Shown piece by piece: positions 17,615-25,765 of a stretch of DNA of 64,000 nt. Numbering within the stretch: position 1 is the stretch's first letter; every line of letters begins with the position of its first letter. The notes under the pieces were generated by a model, which did no database searches, was not told the origin of the DNA, and saw only the letters and a program-made list of their open reading frames with translations. The position numbers and the translations under genes were made by a program. Location: assembly GCA_022768245.1 (NCBI GenBank), contig JALEMR010000021.1, positions 21,941 through 85,940 on the forward strand. The letters run 5' to 3'. The DNA is from Oscillospiraceae bacterium. GTDB taxonomy: Bacteria; Bacillota; Clostridia; Oscillospirales; Ruminococcaceae.

Positions 17615-18904
17615 ATGCCCGTTGGAGATAAAACCGTGAAAAGATGCGATTTCTGCGGAAAACCCGAAAATAAAATACAGAGCATGTTCTCCGCAGGTCC
17701 GCACAATATATGCGACGAGTGCGTTATGTACTGCTATGAGATGCTCATGAGCAACGACGCGCTGGGCTTCATTCCTAACAAGAAGTCGGTGGAAATGCCC
17801 GATAAGAACTCTAAGTCATCTTTCAAGCTCGTTAAGCCCATGGATATCAAAAAGGTGCTGGACGAGTATGTTATCGGTCAGGACCACGCTAAGGTCGCAC
17901 TTTCCGTCGCTGTGTACAACCACTACAAGCGCATCATGACCGCCGACAGCAAGAACGACAAGGATAACGACGTTGAGCTCCAGAAGAGCAACGTTATCCT
18001 TCTCGGACCTACGGGAGTCGGAAAGACTCTGCTTGCGCAGACCCTTGCCAAGATACTGCAGGTGCCTTTCGCTATCGCCGACGCTACTACCCTCACCGAG
18101 GCAGGCTACGTGGGCGACGACGTTGAGAACGTGCTCCTCCGTCTGATACAGGCGGCGGATTACGACATCGAAGCGGCGCAGAGAGGTATCATCTACATCG
18201 ACGAGATAGACAAGATAGGAAGAAAGTCCGAGAACACCTCCATTACCCGCGATGTCAGCGGCGAAGGCGTTCAGCAGGCGCTTCTTAAGATAATCGAGGG
18301 CACCGATTCCGCCGTGCCTCCCCAGGGCGGCAGAAAACACCCCAATCAGGAGCTTATCCACATCAATACCAAGAATATCCTCTTCATCTGCGGAGGAGCC
18401 TTTGACGGTCTGGAACAGACTATCAAAAAGCGCAAGGATTCCTCGTCCATAGGCTTCGGCGCGGACGTTAAGTCCAAGAGCGAAAAGGAAAAGAATATCT
18501 TCAAGGACGTTATCCCCCAGGACCTTGTGAAGTTCGGCATGGTGCCCGAGCTGGTGGGACGTCTCCCCGTTATCACCGTGCTTGAGGAGCTTGACGAGCC
18601 CGCTCTCGTGAGAATACTCACCGAGCCGAAGAACGCTCTTGTGAAGCAGTATCAGAAGCTGTTCGGCATGGATAACGTTGACCTCGTTTTTGACGAGGAC
18701 GCGCTCACAGCCATTGCAAAAAAGGCGATCGCTCAGAAGACGGGCGCCCGCGGACTGCGTGCCATTGTGGAGGGGATACTGACCGATATCATGTTCAAGG
18801 CTCCCTCACAGGAGGACCTTGTTAAGGTCACCGTTACCGCCGACTGTGTAAACAACGGCACTCCGCCGCTTATCGCCACAGGCAGGAAAAAATCTGCTAA
18901 ATAA
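17615..18904 (+). CDS. clpX: ClpX, AAA+ unfoldase of the ClpXP protease
   Basis: 429 residues. N-terminal zinc-binding domain with C-X2-C (CDFCGK) and C-X2-C (ICDECV). AAA+ core with Walker [13 protein letters not shown], Walker [15 protein letters not shown], the pore loop GYVGDD, and the sensor 2/C domain [12 protein letters not shown]. The IGF-type loop that docks on ClpP is visible as SSIGFGADV. Same operon as clpP; a terminator follows. Confidence 0.98.
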   Translation: MPVGDKTVKRCDFCGKPENKIQSMFSAGPHNICDECVMYCYEMLMSNDALGFIPNKKSVEMPDKNSKSSFKLVKPMDIKKVLDEYVIGQDHAKVALSVAVYNHYKRIMTADSKNDKDNDVELQKSNVILLGPTGVGKTLLAQTLAKILQVPFAIADATTLTEAGYVGDDVENVLLRLIQAADYDIEAAQRGIIYIDEIDKIGRKSENTSITRDVSGEGVQQALLKIIEGTDSAVPPQGGRKHPNQELIHINTKNILFICGGAFDGLEQTIKKRKDSSSIGFGADVKSKSEKEKNIFKDVIPQDLVKFGMVPELVGRLPVITVLEELDEPALVRILTEPKNALVKQYQKLFGMDNVDLVFDEDALTAIAKKAIAQKTGARGLRAIVEGILTDIMFKAPSQEDLVKVTVTADCVNNGTPPLIATGRKKSAK

Positions 18905-18918
18905 TTGACATTTTTTTA

Positions 18919-18948
18919 GCTGCTGCGAGTTTTCGCGGCAGCTTTTTT
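18919..18948 (+). terminator. Terminator after clpX
   Basis: GCTGCTGCGA, GTTT loop, TCGCGGCAGC (10 base pairs with one G-T), then T6. Confidence 0.9.
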
Positions 18949-18954
18949 ATATAA

Positions 18955-19126
18955 GGTCACCTCTAAAAACCAGCGTCTGTCGCCTTAGCACCTCATCTGC
19001 TTGCAGATTTTCCGCCATATTGCACAGAAATTTCTTGCCGGGCGTCAGCCCGCCTGCGAAATTTCTATACAATCTGACGAAAAATCCGACTGCGCATCTG
19101 AGGCACTATGGTTTTTAGAGGCGACC
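18955..19126. mobile_element. 172-bp palindromic MITE-like element
   Basis: Ends are inverted repeats: GGTCACCTCTAAAAACCA at the left and TGGTTTTTAGAGGCGACC at the right (one mismatch over 18 bp). The inner arms also pair over most of the length (for example GAAATTTC near both sides of a GGGC-GTCA-GCCC centre). It is flanked on both sides by ATAA (18951-18954 and 19127-19130), a possible 4-bp target duplication. No reading frame. It lies between the clpX terminator and the converging DUF1540 gene. Confidence 0.75.
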
Positions 19127-19127
19127 A

Positions 19128-19166
19128 TAAAAAAGTAAGCCGCCTATAAAGACGACTTACTTTTTC
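19128..19166 (-). terminator. Terminator of the DUF1540 gene, possibly bidirectional
   Basis: AAAAAGTAAG and CTTACTTTTT flank a short loop region with extra CG pairs; read on the minus strand it ends in T6, and on the plus strand in T5. Suited to the convergent clpX and DUF1540 genes. Confidence 0.75.
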
Positions 19167-19199
19167 TATCATAATGATATTAGGCTTGTAGCTGTTAAC

Positions 19200-19370
19200 T
19201 TACTTGCAGCCGCACTTGCACTCGAAGGACATGCAGTCTGTGCATTCGGGTACTGTGGGGTTCTGCTCGTGAGTGCCTACTCTGATGGAATCCAGTGTGC
19301 AGTAGTGCTCGGAATCCATGTTGTACTTGCAGCTTGTTACATCGCAGTGAATTGAACTGTTCTTTGCCAT
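19200..19370 (-). CDS. Small DUF1540 Cys-rich protein
   Basis: 56 residues from MAKNSSIHCDVTSCKYN; an upstream in-frame ATG exists but GGAAG lies properly before this one. Cysteines are spaced as in DUF1540 (HCDV..CKYN, CTLDSI, CTDCMSFECKCGCK), a family of short putative metal-binding proteins found in Firmicutes, sometimes as two repeats. Function is unknown. It is monocistronic, with its own promoter. Confidence 0.88.
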   Translation of the reverse strand: MAKNSSIHCDVTSCKYNMDSEHYCTLDSIRVGTHEQNPTVPECTDCMSFECKCGCK

Positions 19371-19421
19371 GATGAATATCTTCCTTTCGGACATTTTTTT
19401 CGTCGGTTTTCCGACAGAATT

Positions 19422-19451
19422 ATTATATGTCCGTCCGAACGGTTGATTCAA
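19422..19451 (-). promoter_or_regulatory. Promoter of the DUF1540 gene
   Basis: On the minus strand TTGAAT (19451-19446), 18 nt, TATAAT (19427-19422). The leader carries a small GTCGG-AAAA-CCGAC hairpin. Confidence 0.7.
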
Positions 19452-19467
19452 GGAAGTTTTCGGAAAA

Positions 19468-20265
19468 TTATCGTCTTCCGCCGCCGCCCGAGTGACCGCC
19501 GCCCGAATGATGTCCGCCGCCTGAATGACCGCCGCCCGAGCTGCTGTTGGTGTGGCGGATGTTGTATTCCCTGACGAATATGTCCTGTCTTACGGGAAAG
19601 CGGATTGCTCTTTTGTCAACGTAATTCAGCACGGTGGGCTTTGAGTGGAACTTATATGACGAAACCACCACTCCCGTGAATATGCCTCCTGCGATGAGCG
19701 CCAACACAATGCATAATGGCATCAGTCCGGGATGCTGCGCGAATACGTTATTTGCGTCCGCGCCCTCGGTGTACTCGCTATATACTCCGTCCAGCACAAG
19801 CTTTATGCTTGCAGCGCGGTCGGAGGTGTAGATACTGTCGCCCCGTCTCGAAACGTTTTCCGCTTCAGGACCGCTTATGTACTTATGCGCTGCGCCCGAG
19901 GTGATGAGATATGTATAATGGTCGGCGCAGAAAAAATATACACCGTCTGCGTCAGCTCCGAAATAGCTTTCGAAGCTGTTGATGCAGTAGCTCTGCGCGC
20001 TTGATGTGGAGCTGAAATCTCCGTATTGGTCGAATTCCACTGCCACGTTCCAGCCTGTTTTATCGGCGATGGACTGCGCATATTCCTCGATCTCGGCATA
20101 TTCGCTGTCGGAAAGGGCGTTTTCCTCGTCGAAGAGCACACCCTCCGCTGCGCTTGCGGACACTGCTGACGGCAGCAGAACTACTGCGGCAATGACTATG
20201 AGAAGCGCCGCTGCTGCTTTTTTGAGGGGCTCTGTGATCTTATAAGCATACAAGAGCAATAGCAC
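19468..20265 (-). CDS. TPM-domain membrane protein, YdjH-like
   Basis: 265 residues. N-terminal hydrophobic segment (about 12-38) ending in an AxA site, then a TPM (YgcG/DUF477) domain: LFDEENALSDSEYAEIEEYA, then IADKTGWNVAVEF, DGVYFFCADHYTYLITSG. A second membrane segment lies near 187-207 (LCIVLALIAGGIFTGVVV). The tail is an odd Gly/Ser/His-rich run (GGGHSGGGHHSGGGHSGGGG). It overlaps the upstream zinc-ribbon gene by 26 nt. Together with its two upstream neighbours it matches the YdjG-YdjH-YdjI set of Bacillus, a membrane complex in envelope stress. Match is by domain and gene order. Confidence 0.8.
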   Translation of the reverse strand: MLLLLYAYKITEPLKKAAAALLIVIAAVVLLPSAVSASAAEGVLFDEENALSDSEYAEIEEYAQSIADKTGWNVAVEFDQYGDFSSTSSAQSYCINSFESYFGADADGVYFFCADHYTYLITSGAAHKYISGPEAENVSRRGDSIYTSDRAASIKLVLDGVYSEYTEGADANNVFAQHPGLMPLCIVLALIAGGIFTGVVVSSYKFHSKPTVLNYVDKRAIRFPVRQDIFVREYNIRHTNSSSGGGHSGGGHHSGGGHSGGGGRR

Positions 20266-21298
20266 CTCCTATCAGAGCGGTTACGACAGCTGTAATAACT
20301 GCACCCAGCGCCACCTTTAATTTGGATACGGGCATTATTCCCGTGAATTTTCCCGTCTGACCGTTCATGGCGTAGAAGTATTTCTTGCCGTTGTAGTCGT
20401 AGCTTAGGAACCACACGGGCAGCATGGTGTAATGCCATTTGACGTTTCTGATATCCGCTTCGGAGCTGACGGGAGTGACGGTGGTATAGCCCATCACATC
20501 TGCCATCATAAGCTCCTTTGTGCCCTCGGAGACTCTCGCCTGTATGCGGGGCATGACCTCTTCCTTGGAAACGTCGTACTTATCGGCATAGAAGCCCTGG
20601 AGATAGCTCATGGAGAACTCCTTCATCTCGGAGTAGTCGAAGGGCTCTACCGAATCCATGAGAGCGTCGTCCAGCTTCTTGGAGCCGTCGGCGGGAACGC
20701 CGTCGAATTCGGCGTTGACCTCACGGTTGACAAGGAACACCTTATGATGCTCCACGGTGGTATCTCCGTGCCTTGTGGTATGTATTATCTCGGCGTTGGC
20801 GGTCAGGCTTCCGTGGACGCGGCAGTCTGCCAGCCAGTAGGGGACGTACAGTCCCGTTATCTTTTCAATAGTACCCTGTGATTTGAAATCCGACGGCAGG
20901 AACCATTTCTTGCCGCACCATTCCTTGAATCCCGATTCCGCTTCGATCTTTGCCTTTTTGAAGGGGATTATCTTCTCGGGGCAATATTCTCCCGAAAGAC
21001 GTCCTTTAAGGGAAACGGGGCTGTGGCAGTAGTAGCAGAAGGTCGCCGCAGTATTTTCCTCGGCGATTATCTCCGCGCCGCAGCTGTCGCAGATGTACAG
21101 ATTTGTCCCGTTTTCGAATGCCGCAGCTTCTTCGGGGCTGAGCTGCGTCTCTGCCTCGGCAGCAGGAGCCATATTCTTAAGCTCCGCTTCGGTGAAATCG
21201 GATGCACACCATTCACAGGAGAAGGTCTGCTTCTGCGGGTCGAACTGCAGCTTTCCGCCGCAGTTGGGACAGGAGTAGTTGACTGTTGCATTACTCAT
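20240..21298 (-). CDS. TFIIB-type zinc-ribbon membrane protein, YdjG-like
   Basis: 352 residues. Two zinc ribbons at the N-terminus: SCPNCGGKL with CEWCASD, and YICDSCGAEII with CYYCHSPV. The body has LYVPYWLADCRV and WHYTMLPVWFLSYDYNGKKYFYAMNGQTGK, seen in Firmicute proteins annotated as TFIIB-type zinc-ribbon proteins. A single membrane helix ends the chain (VALGAVITAVVTALIGGAIALVC). The SPFH gene lies 21 nt upstream and the TPM gene overlaps downstream, so the three form one operon. Probably anchors a membrane complex; no enzyme motif was seen. Confidence 0.82.
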   Translation of the reverse strand: MSNATVNYSCPNCGGKLQFDPQKQTFSCEWCASDFTEAELKNMAPAAEAETQLSPEEAAAFENGTNLYICDSCGAEIIAEENTAATFCYYCHSPVSLKGRLSGEYCPEKIIPFKKAKIEAESGFKEWCGKKWFLPSDFKSQGTIEKITGLYVPYWLADCRVHGSLTANAEIIHTTRHGDTTVEHHKVFLVNREVNAEFDGVPADGSKKLDDALMDSVEPFDYSEMKEFSMSYLQGFYADKYDVSKEEVMPRIQARVSEGTKELMMADVMGYTTVTPVSSEADIRNVKWHYTMLPVWFLSYDYNGKKYFYAMNGQTGKFTGIMPVSKLKVALGAVITAVVTALIGGAIALVCL

Positions 21299-21319
21299 AG
21301 AGCTTATCCTTTCTGCGTG

Positions 21320-22576
21320 TTAGCTTCTCTTTGCGCCGCAGTTATTGCAGAAATTGCCCGTGTTCACAGCGCCGCAGGAGCACTGCCACTGACTGTTGTC
21401 GGGTCTCTTTGCGCCGCAGTTGTTGCAGAAATTGCCCGTATTCACAGCGCCGCAGGAGCATTTCCACTCGTTTGAAGCGGGCTTCTTCGCGCCGCAGTTA
21501 TTGCAGAAATTGCCCGTATTCACAGCGCCGCAGGAACACTTCCACTGATTTGCCGCAGCCTGCTGTGCATTATTATTCATCTGACTCTGCATCTGCATTG
21601 CGTTAGTCTGGGAAGCGGCGTTCATAAAGCCGCCCGCAGCGTTCATGCCCATGCCCATAGCCATGAAAGCCTGACCTGCGCCTGCGGTATTGGAGCCTGC
21701 GCTCTGTATTCCCTGTGCCACGGAGGACTGTACAAAGCCCTCTCTTACGGTGGGGTCGGACATCATTGCGCCCTGATTGCGCATATTGATGAGCTTCTTG
21801 GATTCCTCGTCGTAGGATATGCTTGCGATTCCCACGGAGCATATCTCCATTCCGCGGAGATTGCGCCATTCATCGTCGAGGGCGGTCGCCATGTACTTGG
21901 AGAGCTCTCTGCTCTTGGAGGTTATCATGGAGATGCGCACGCCGTCAACGGACATCTGATTGATAGCCGACTGGAGCGCATCTAAGAACTCGTCTAAGAG
22001 CTGACCGTTTACGTCCTGCATGGTAAGTCTGCCGTTGGTTACGGAGAACTCCGAGAAGAACTTCAAGGGGTCTGTTATCTTGATGGAGTAGGAGCCGTGT
22101 GCCCGCAGGAACAGCTCGGAATTATAGAAATTATCGAAATAGTTTACGGGATTTTTGGTGCCGAACTTGAAGCCCTTCATCTCGGCGAGGTTGATGTAGT
22201 ACACCTTCTGGGTGGAGGTGGGCACGCCGCCGAATTTGAAGCGCTGCCATGTGTCCTTGACGGACTCGCTGAGCTCGCCGTTAAACAGCGAGGGCGCGGA
22301 GGAAGCGGATACCTCGTAATAGCCCTCCGCTGCGGAATAGTCCACGATCTTGCCGCTGTCCACCAGTATCATCATGGTGTTGGGGTAAACGTGGATTATC
22401 GAGCCGTTGGAGATAAGGTCGGAAGAGCCTTTCTTGTTGGCTCCCTTGCCCTGTCTGACCTGAACGCCTCTGCAGATGAGGGTCTCCGAGTTCATGTTGT
22501 CGGGTTCGATGACCTCCAGCCACGAATCAGCCAGAACGCCGCTTACAGAAGATACTGCTGCTTTGATAAGTCCCAT
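21320..22576 (-). CDS. SPFH-domain protein with three tandem zinc ribbons, YdjI-like
   Basis: 418 residues. The SPFH/virion-core-type domain (about 20-265) includes LICRGVQVRQGKG, SIIHVYPNTMMILVDSGKI and FGTKNPVNYFDN. A Met/Gly/Asn/Gln-rich linker (about 280-345) follows. The C-terminus has three nearly identical ribbons of about 25 residues, each WKCSCGAVNTGNFCNNCGAK (W-Q in the last), visible in the DNA as three direct repeats at 21320-21550. B. subtilis YdjI belongs to the same family and works with YdjG/YdjH to place PspA at the membrane; no pspA is in this window. RBS AGGAAG precedes the start. Confidence 0.85.
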   Translation of the reverse strand: MGLIKAAVSSVSGVLADSWLEVIEPDNMNSETLICRGVQVRQGKGANKKGSSDLISNGSIIHVYPNTMMILVDSGKIVDYSAAEGYYEVSASSAPSLFNGELSESVKDTWQRFKFGGVPTSTQKVYYINLAEMKGFKFGTKNPVNYFDNFYNSELFLRAHGSYSIKITDPLKFFSEFSVTNGRLTMQDVNGQLLDEFLDALQSAINQMSVDGVRISMITSKSRELSKYMATALDDEWRNLRGMEICSVGIASISYDEESKKLINMRNQGAMMSDPTVREGFVQSSVAQGIQSAGSNTAGAGQAFMAMGMGMNAAGGFMNAASQTNAMQMQSQMNNNAQQAAANQWKCSCGAVNTGNFCNNCGAKKPASNEWKCSCGAVNTGNFCNNCGAKRPDNSQWQCSCGAVNTGNFCNNCGAKRS

Positions 22577-22611
22577 AGTGAATACTTCCTTTCAAAAAAA
22601 GATTTATGATT

Positions 22612-22752
22612 TTACTTTTTGTTTTTCTTTCCGATTATTCCCGCTGCGACTGTGATGATCATTACCACTGCCGCAATTATCCCTATAATAATGTATACGT
22701 TCGCGGAAATATTGCCTGTCGCGGGGCCTGCCGCCGAAATAATAGTACCCAT
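22612..22752 (-). CDS. 46-residue single-span membrane peptide with a PATGN motif
   Basis: Short frame with a good site (AAAGGA, 7 nt before the ATG at 22752). The peptide is MGTIISAAGPATGNISANVY, a hydrophobic helix (IIIGIIAAVVMIITVAAGII) and a basic end GKKNKK. There is no signal peptide. PATGN followed by a hydrophobic stretch and lysines is the same ending found on the secreted proteins at 60.9-63.6 kb. It lies 35 nt upstream of the SPFH gene and 62 nt downstream of the protease gene on the same strand, so it may be part of the YdjGHI-like operon. Real translation is inferred from the RBS and amino-acid pattern. Confidence 0.7.
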   Translation of the reverse strand: MGTIISAAGPATGNISANVYIIIGIIAAVVMIITVAAGIIGKKNKK

Positions 22753-22814
22753 TGCTCTATCCTTTCCTATGTCCTGCGGGGTATTTCCCGCAGGAGAATA
22801 TCATCTGCCGCAGA

Positions 22815-25733
22815 TCATTTCTTTTCTTCGGCTTTTTTCTTTTCAAGCTTCTTGACATACTCTTCGAGAGCCTCTGCGTCCGCGGAGTCAACAGTGCCAT
22901 CCTCGTTGATGTCAAGGAGTGCATAGGTCAGAAGATCGGCATCCTTTACCTCATTTGCTGCGCCCATGGCGATGTACAGCTTGAGCGTACTGATATCGGA
23001 AGCGTCGGGACCCTCGGTGTCCATATTAACATCGCCGAAGGTATAATAATTCATGGTAAATTCGATCACATAGCTTCCTGCCGTCATATCGGTGATAAGG
23101 GTGCTGCCCGAGTTATAGCTTATGATATCCTCGTCTGTTTTTGTGATGTTAAGGATTCCCTTATCGTCGTACTCGAACAGTCTGCTTCTAATAATTAAGC
23201 CTTCCTTGAAGTTCCAGAGCTTTTGGATATTGATAGTCAAATCGGCGGTGATATCAAAGGAGGAGTCGATATAAAACGGGATATCATACATTGTTGTCCG
23301 GGTGTAATCGTACAGAATGCTGTCGTTTGTGAAGGGCAGATCGTTTCCGTCATAGATATTGGTATCTATATCATGGATATTCTTAATGTCGGCGCAGTTT
23401 ATCTTCCAGGAATACTTTCCGCTGCGGGCTTCAAAGTTAATTACAGCCTTTGTTCCTGCGATCTCCTTTACAAAGTCCTCGGGGATAATGCCGTCGTCGC
23501 CCAATGTTATCGTAAGCTCGCCGCCGTTCTTCTCCGCGTCCTTAAGAGCCTTGGAGGAAGCAATATCCTCCCAGCCCGAAACTCCGTCCATAACGGGAAT
23601 AAGAGCGTCCTCGCCCAGAGCGGGTATGGTTCCCGAAACAGTCAGCGTTCTGGTCTGTCCGTTATAGCAGATATCCACGGTCATGCTGTAGCCGCCTTCG
23701 CCGCAGGCGGTAGGCTCCAGGTAGGTGTTGGAAACCATTTCAGCCACAGCCTTGCTGCTGAATTTTTTCACATATTCCTCGATATCGTCAGCAAGGTCGT
23801 TCATATCATTTCTGACGGATATCTTTGCGGAGGAGAGCTTGGCGGAGACCCTCTCTGCGATGATATCTGCCTTGCCTGCGTCGGTATAGTTCAGCACGGG
23901 GACTGTTTCGGAGGAGGATGTGCCGTTTGCGTAGGTGAGCTTTATCTCGGCGGTATCTCCCTCTTTGAGATGTGAAAGCTGTGCACGGTCAACGGTAACG
24001 CTGTCCATAGTCTGTGTGAAGTTCACCTTTTTGCCGCCTATCTCAACGGATACGACCTTTCTCGGATTTTCTCCGAATAAGCCATAAAGATAGTATATCT
24101 CAAGGTCGCCGTGGTCCTTAAGACCTATCTCCATATTGATATCCTCCACGGAGGGGCAGTACTTCATATTCTTATAGGGGAGCTTAACGTCCTTATCCTT
24201 TACGGTTATATTTCCCGTAAGGGTCTCGAAGCCCATCATGCTTATCTCATAGCGGTAGGTGCCGTTTTCCACGTCAAAGCTTCCGTCGGGGTTCTTGTAT
24301 ACCTCGGTATCGCCCTTATACAGCTTTGCGGTGGCGTACTGATATTTTGAGGGCAGAGAAACGTTATGAGTCTCGTTGTTGTTGACTGTGTATGCGCGGA
24401 CGAATACCAGCGAATCATTATGCTTGACGGTATCCTGCCATGTCTGTCCGTCGTGGGAGATAAAGCTTGTTCCGATGTAATCCTCGCCCGTATAATAGCC
24501 TGTGGCGTAGTAGTTATCCTGAACGGGGATAAGGGACATTGAAGTATCCCAGGAGTGATATTTTATGCAGACAGCGAAGGTATCGCCTGTTATCTCAACG
24601 GGGTCGAATTCAACGGTCTTGTAGCAGTCGTTTTCGGCATAGCCTGCCGCCACCTTTTTGCCGAAGTTATCGCCTCCGTTCTTGTAGTCGGCGATAACGT
24701 ATATCTCGTAATCCGAACCGCCTCTGAGTGCGGCAGTTACCTCGGTGACCGACTGACTGCCCGCAGTCTTTTTGAAGAGATTGAGGGAATAATCGGTATT
24801 ATCCTCGTTATCCACAGATGAAGTGATATATTTTGTGGCAGCGAGGGGAGAGGAAAGATATATCTGATCGTAATTGGTCTTGGCGGCTCTTTCAATATAG
24901 AAATAGGGCTCACGGTAAAGACTGGGCTCCTCATAGGACATATAGAAATAGCCGTCCTCGCCAAAATCGGTGCCCCATGAGTTTTTGACTATCCATGCGC
25001 CGTCCTTTGAGGGAGTGGTCCCAAAAGAGGTCACAAAATTATCCTTTGAATAATTATCGTCCCAGCCCACTATGATTATCTGATGATTGGGAGCGCCATA
25101 GGTAGCGTCAATGTAGTTTGTGTCAGAGCTGTCATTGGCGTAGTAGCTGGCTGTGATGGCACCGTGTTCGGATATTGCCGTTTTCATTTCGCTGATGATA
25201 TCGTTGATCTTGTCAATAGAAACAAGGGTGAGATCGCCTACACAGCTGCCTATTCCCACGTCCTTGACGGAGATGCCCGCAGTTTTGCATTCCGCGCCTC
25301 TGCGGTCCTGAGGATACATTCCCTGATAGGTGGCGATATACTCATAGTCCTTTTCAAGCACGGGACCGCGGCCGCTGAAGTAATAGGTCATGGCGTCAAA
25401 GTGATATCCTCCGTCACAGTAGGGACGTAAAGCCGAGCCGTTCTCTGTATTGAAGCTGTCGGCATAAGCCATGGCGGTGACGGTGTCCATATGGCGCACG
25501 GAAAAGTTATAGTTTCCCATATCGTTGGCGCGGAGCCAGGTCTCCAGTATGCCGATGGAGCCGAACGCCCAGCAGGAGCCTACACTTCCCTGATTTTCCA
25601 CCTCGCCAAGGACGTTCTCGGTGCGAAGGTCATATTTTTCGGGAAGCTCCTCCGCATAAGCGCCGAAGCTCATCATTGACGCGGTCACTGCAGCGCATAC
25701 CGCAACGGTCAGTATCCTTTTTGCGATCTTCAT
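22815..25733 (-). CDS. Secreted papain-like (C1) cysteine protease with C-terminal dockerin
   Basis: 972 residues. Signal peptide of about 27 residues ending AYA. Papain-family domain (about 30-275): oxyanion Gln48 and nucleophile Cys54 in NQGSVGSCWAFGS, histidine in NHQIIIVGWDD, asparagine in IVKNSWGTDFGEDGYFY. A middle region of beta-sandwich type follows (YQYATAKLYKGDTEVYKN, a PEGA-like stretch; then about 500-870 unrecognised). The end holds two F-hand-like calcium loops: GDVNMDTEGPDASDISTLKLY and LDINEDGTVDSADAEALEEY, which fit a type I dockerin that would dock on a cohesin scaffold. The CDF gene ends 32 nt upstream, so co-transcription is possible. A protease on a cellulosome-like complex is known in ruminococci. 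Confidence 0.9.
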   Translation of the reverse strand: MKIAKRILTVAVCAAVTASMMSFGAYAEELPEKYDLRTENVLGEVENQGSVGSCWAFGSIGILETWLRANDMGNYNFSVRHMDTVTAMAYADSFNTENGSALRPYCDGGYHFDAMTYYFSGRGPVLEKDYEYIATYQGMYPQDRRGAECKTAGISVKDVGIGSCVGDLTLVSIDKINDIISEMKTAISEHGAITASYYANDSSDTNYIDATYGAPNHQIIIVGWDDNYSKDNFVTSFGTTPSKDGAWIVKNSWGTDFGEDGYFYMSYEEPSLYREPYFYIERAAKTNYDQIYLSSPLAATKYITSSVDNEDNTDYSLNLFKKTAGSQSVTEVTAALRGGSDYEIYVIADYKNGGDNFGKKVAAGYAENDCYKTVEFDPVEITGDTFAVCIKYHSWDTSMSLIPVQDNYYATGYYTGEDYIGTSFISHDGQTWQDTVKHNDSLVFVRAYTVNNNETHNVSLPSKYQYATAKLYKGDTEVYKNPDGSFDVENGTYRYEISMMGFETLTGNITVKDKDVKLPYKNMKYCPSVEDINMEIGLKDHGDLEIYYLYGLFGENPRKVVSVEIGGKKVNFTQTMDSVTVDRAQLSHLKEGDTAEIKLTYANGTSSSETVPVLNYTDAGKADIIAERVSAKLSSAKISVRNDMNDLADDIEEYVKKFSSKAVAEMVSNTYLEPTACGEGGYSMTVDICYNGQTRTLTVSGTIPALGEDALIPVMDGVSGWEDIASSKALKDAEKNGGELTITLGDDGIIPEDFVKEIAGTKAVINFEARSGKYSWKINCADIKNIHDIDTNIYDGNDLPFTNDSILYDYTRTTMYDIPFYIDSSFDITADLTINIQKLWNFKEGLIIRSRLFEYDDKGILNITKTDEDIISYNSGSTLITDMTAGSYVIEFTMNYYTFGDVNMDTEGPDASDISTLKLYIAMGAANEVKDADLLTYALLDINEDGTVDSADAEALEEYVKKLEKKKAEEKK

Positions 25734-25765
25734 GTTAATAAGTCCTTTCGTTTAAAGTTTGGTTA

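Noticed and set aside
21320..21550. Three regularly spaced direct repeats, like a small CRISPR array
   Set aside because: They are in-frame zinc-ribbon codons of the SPFH protein; spacers are not unique.
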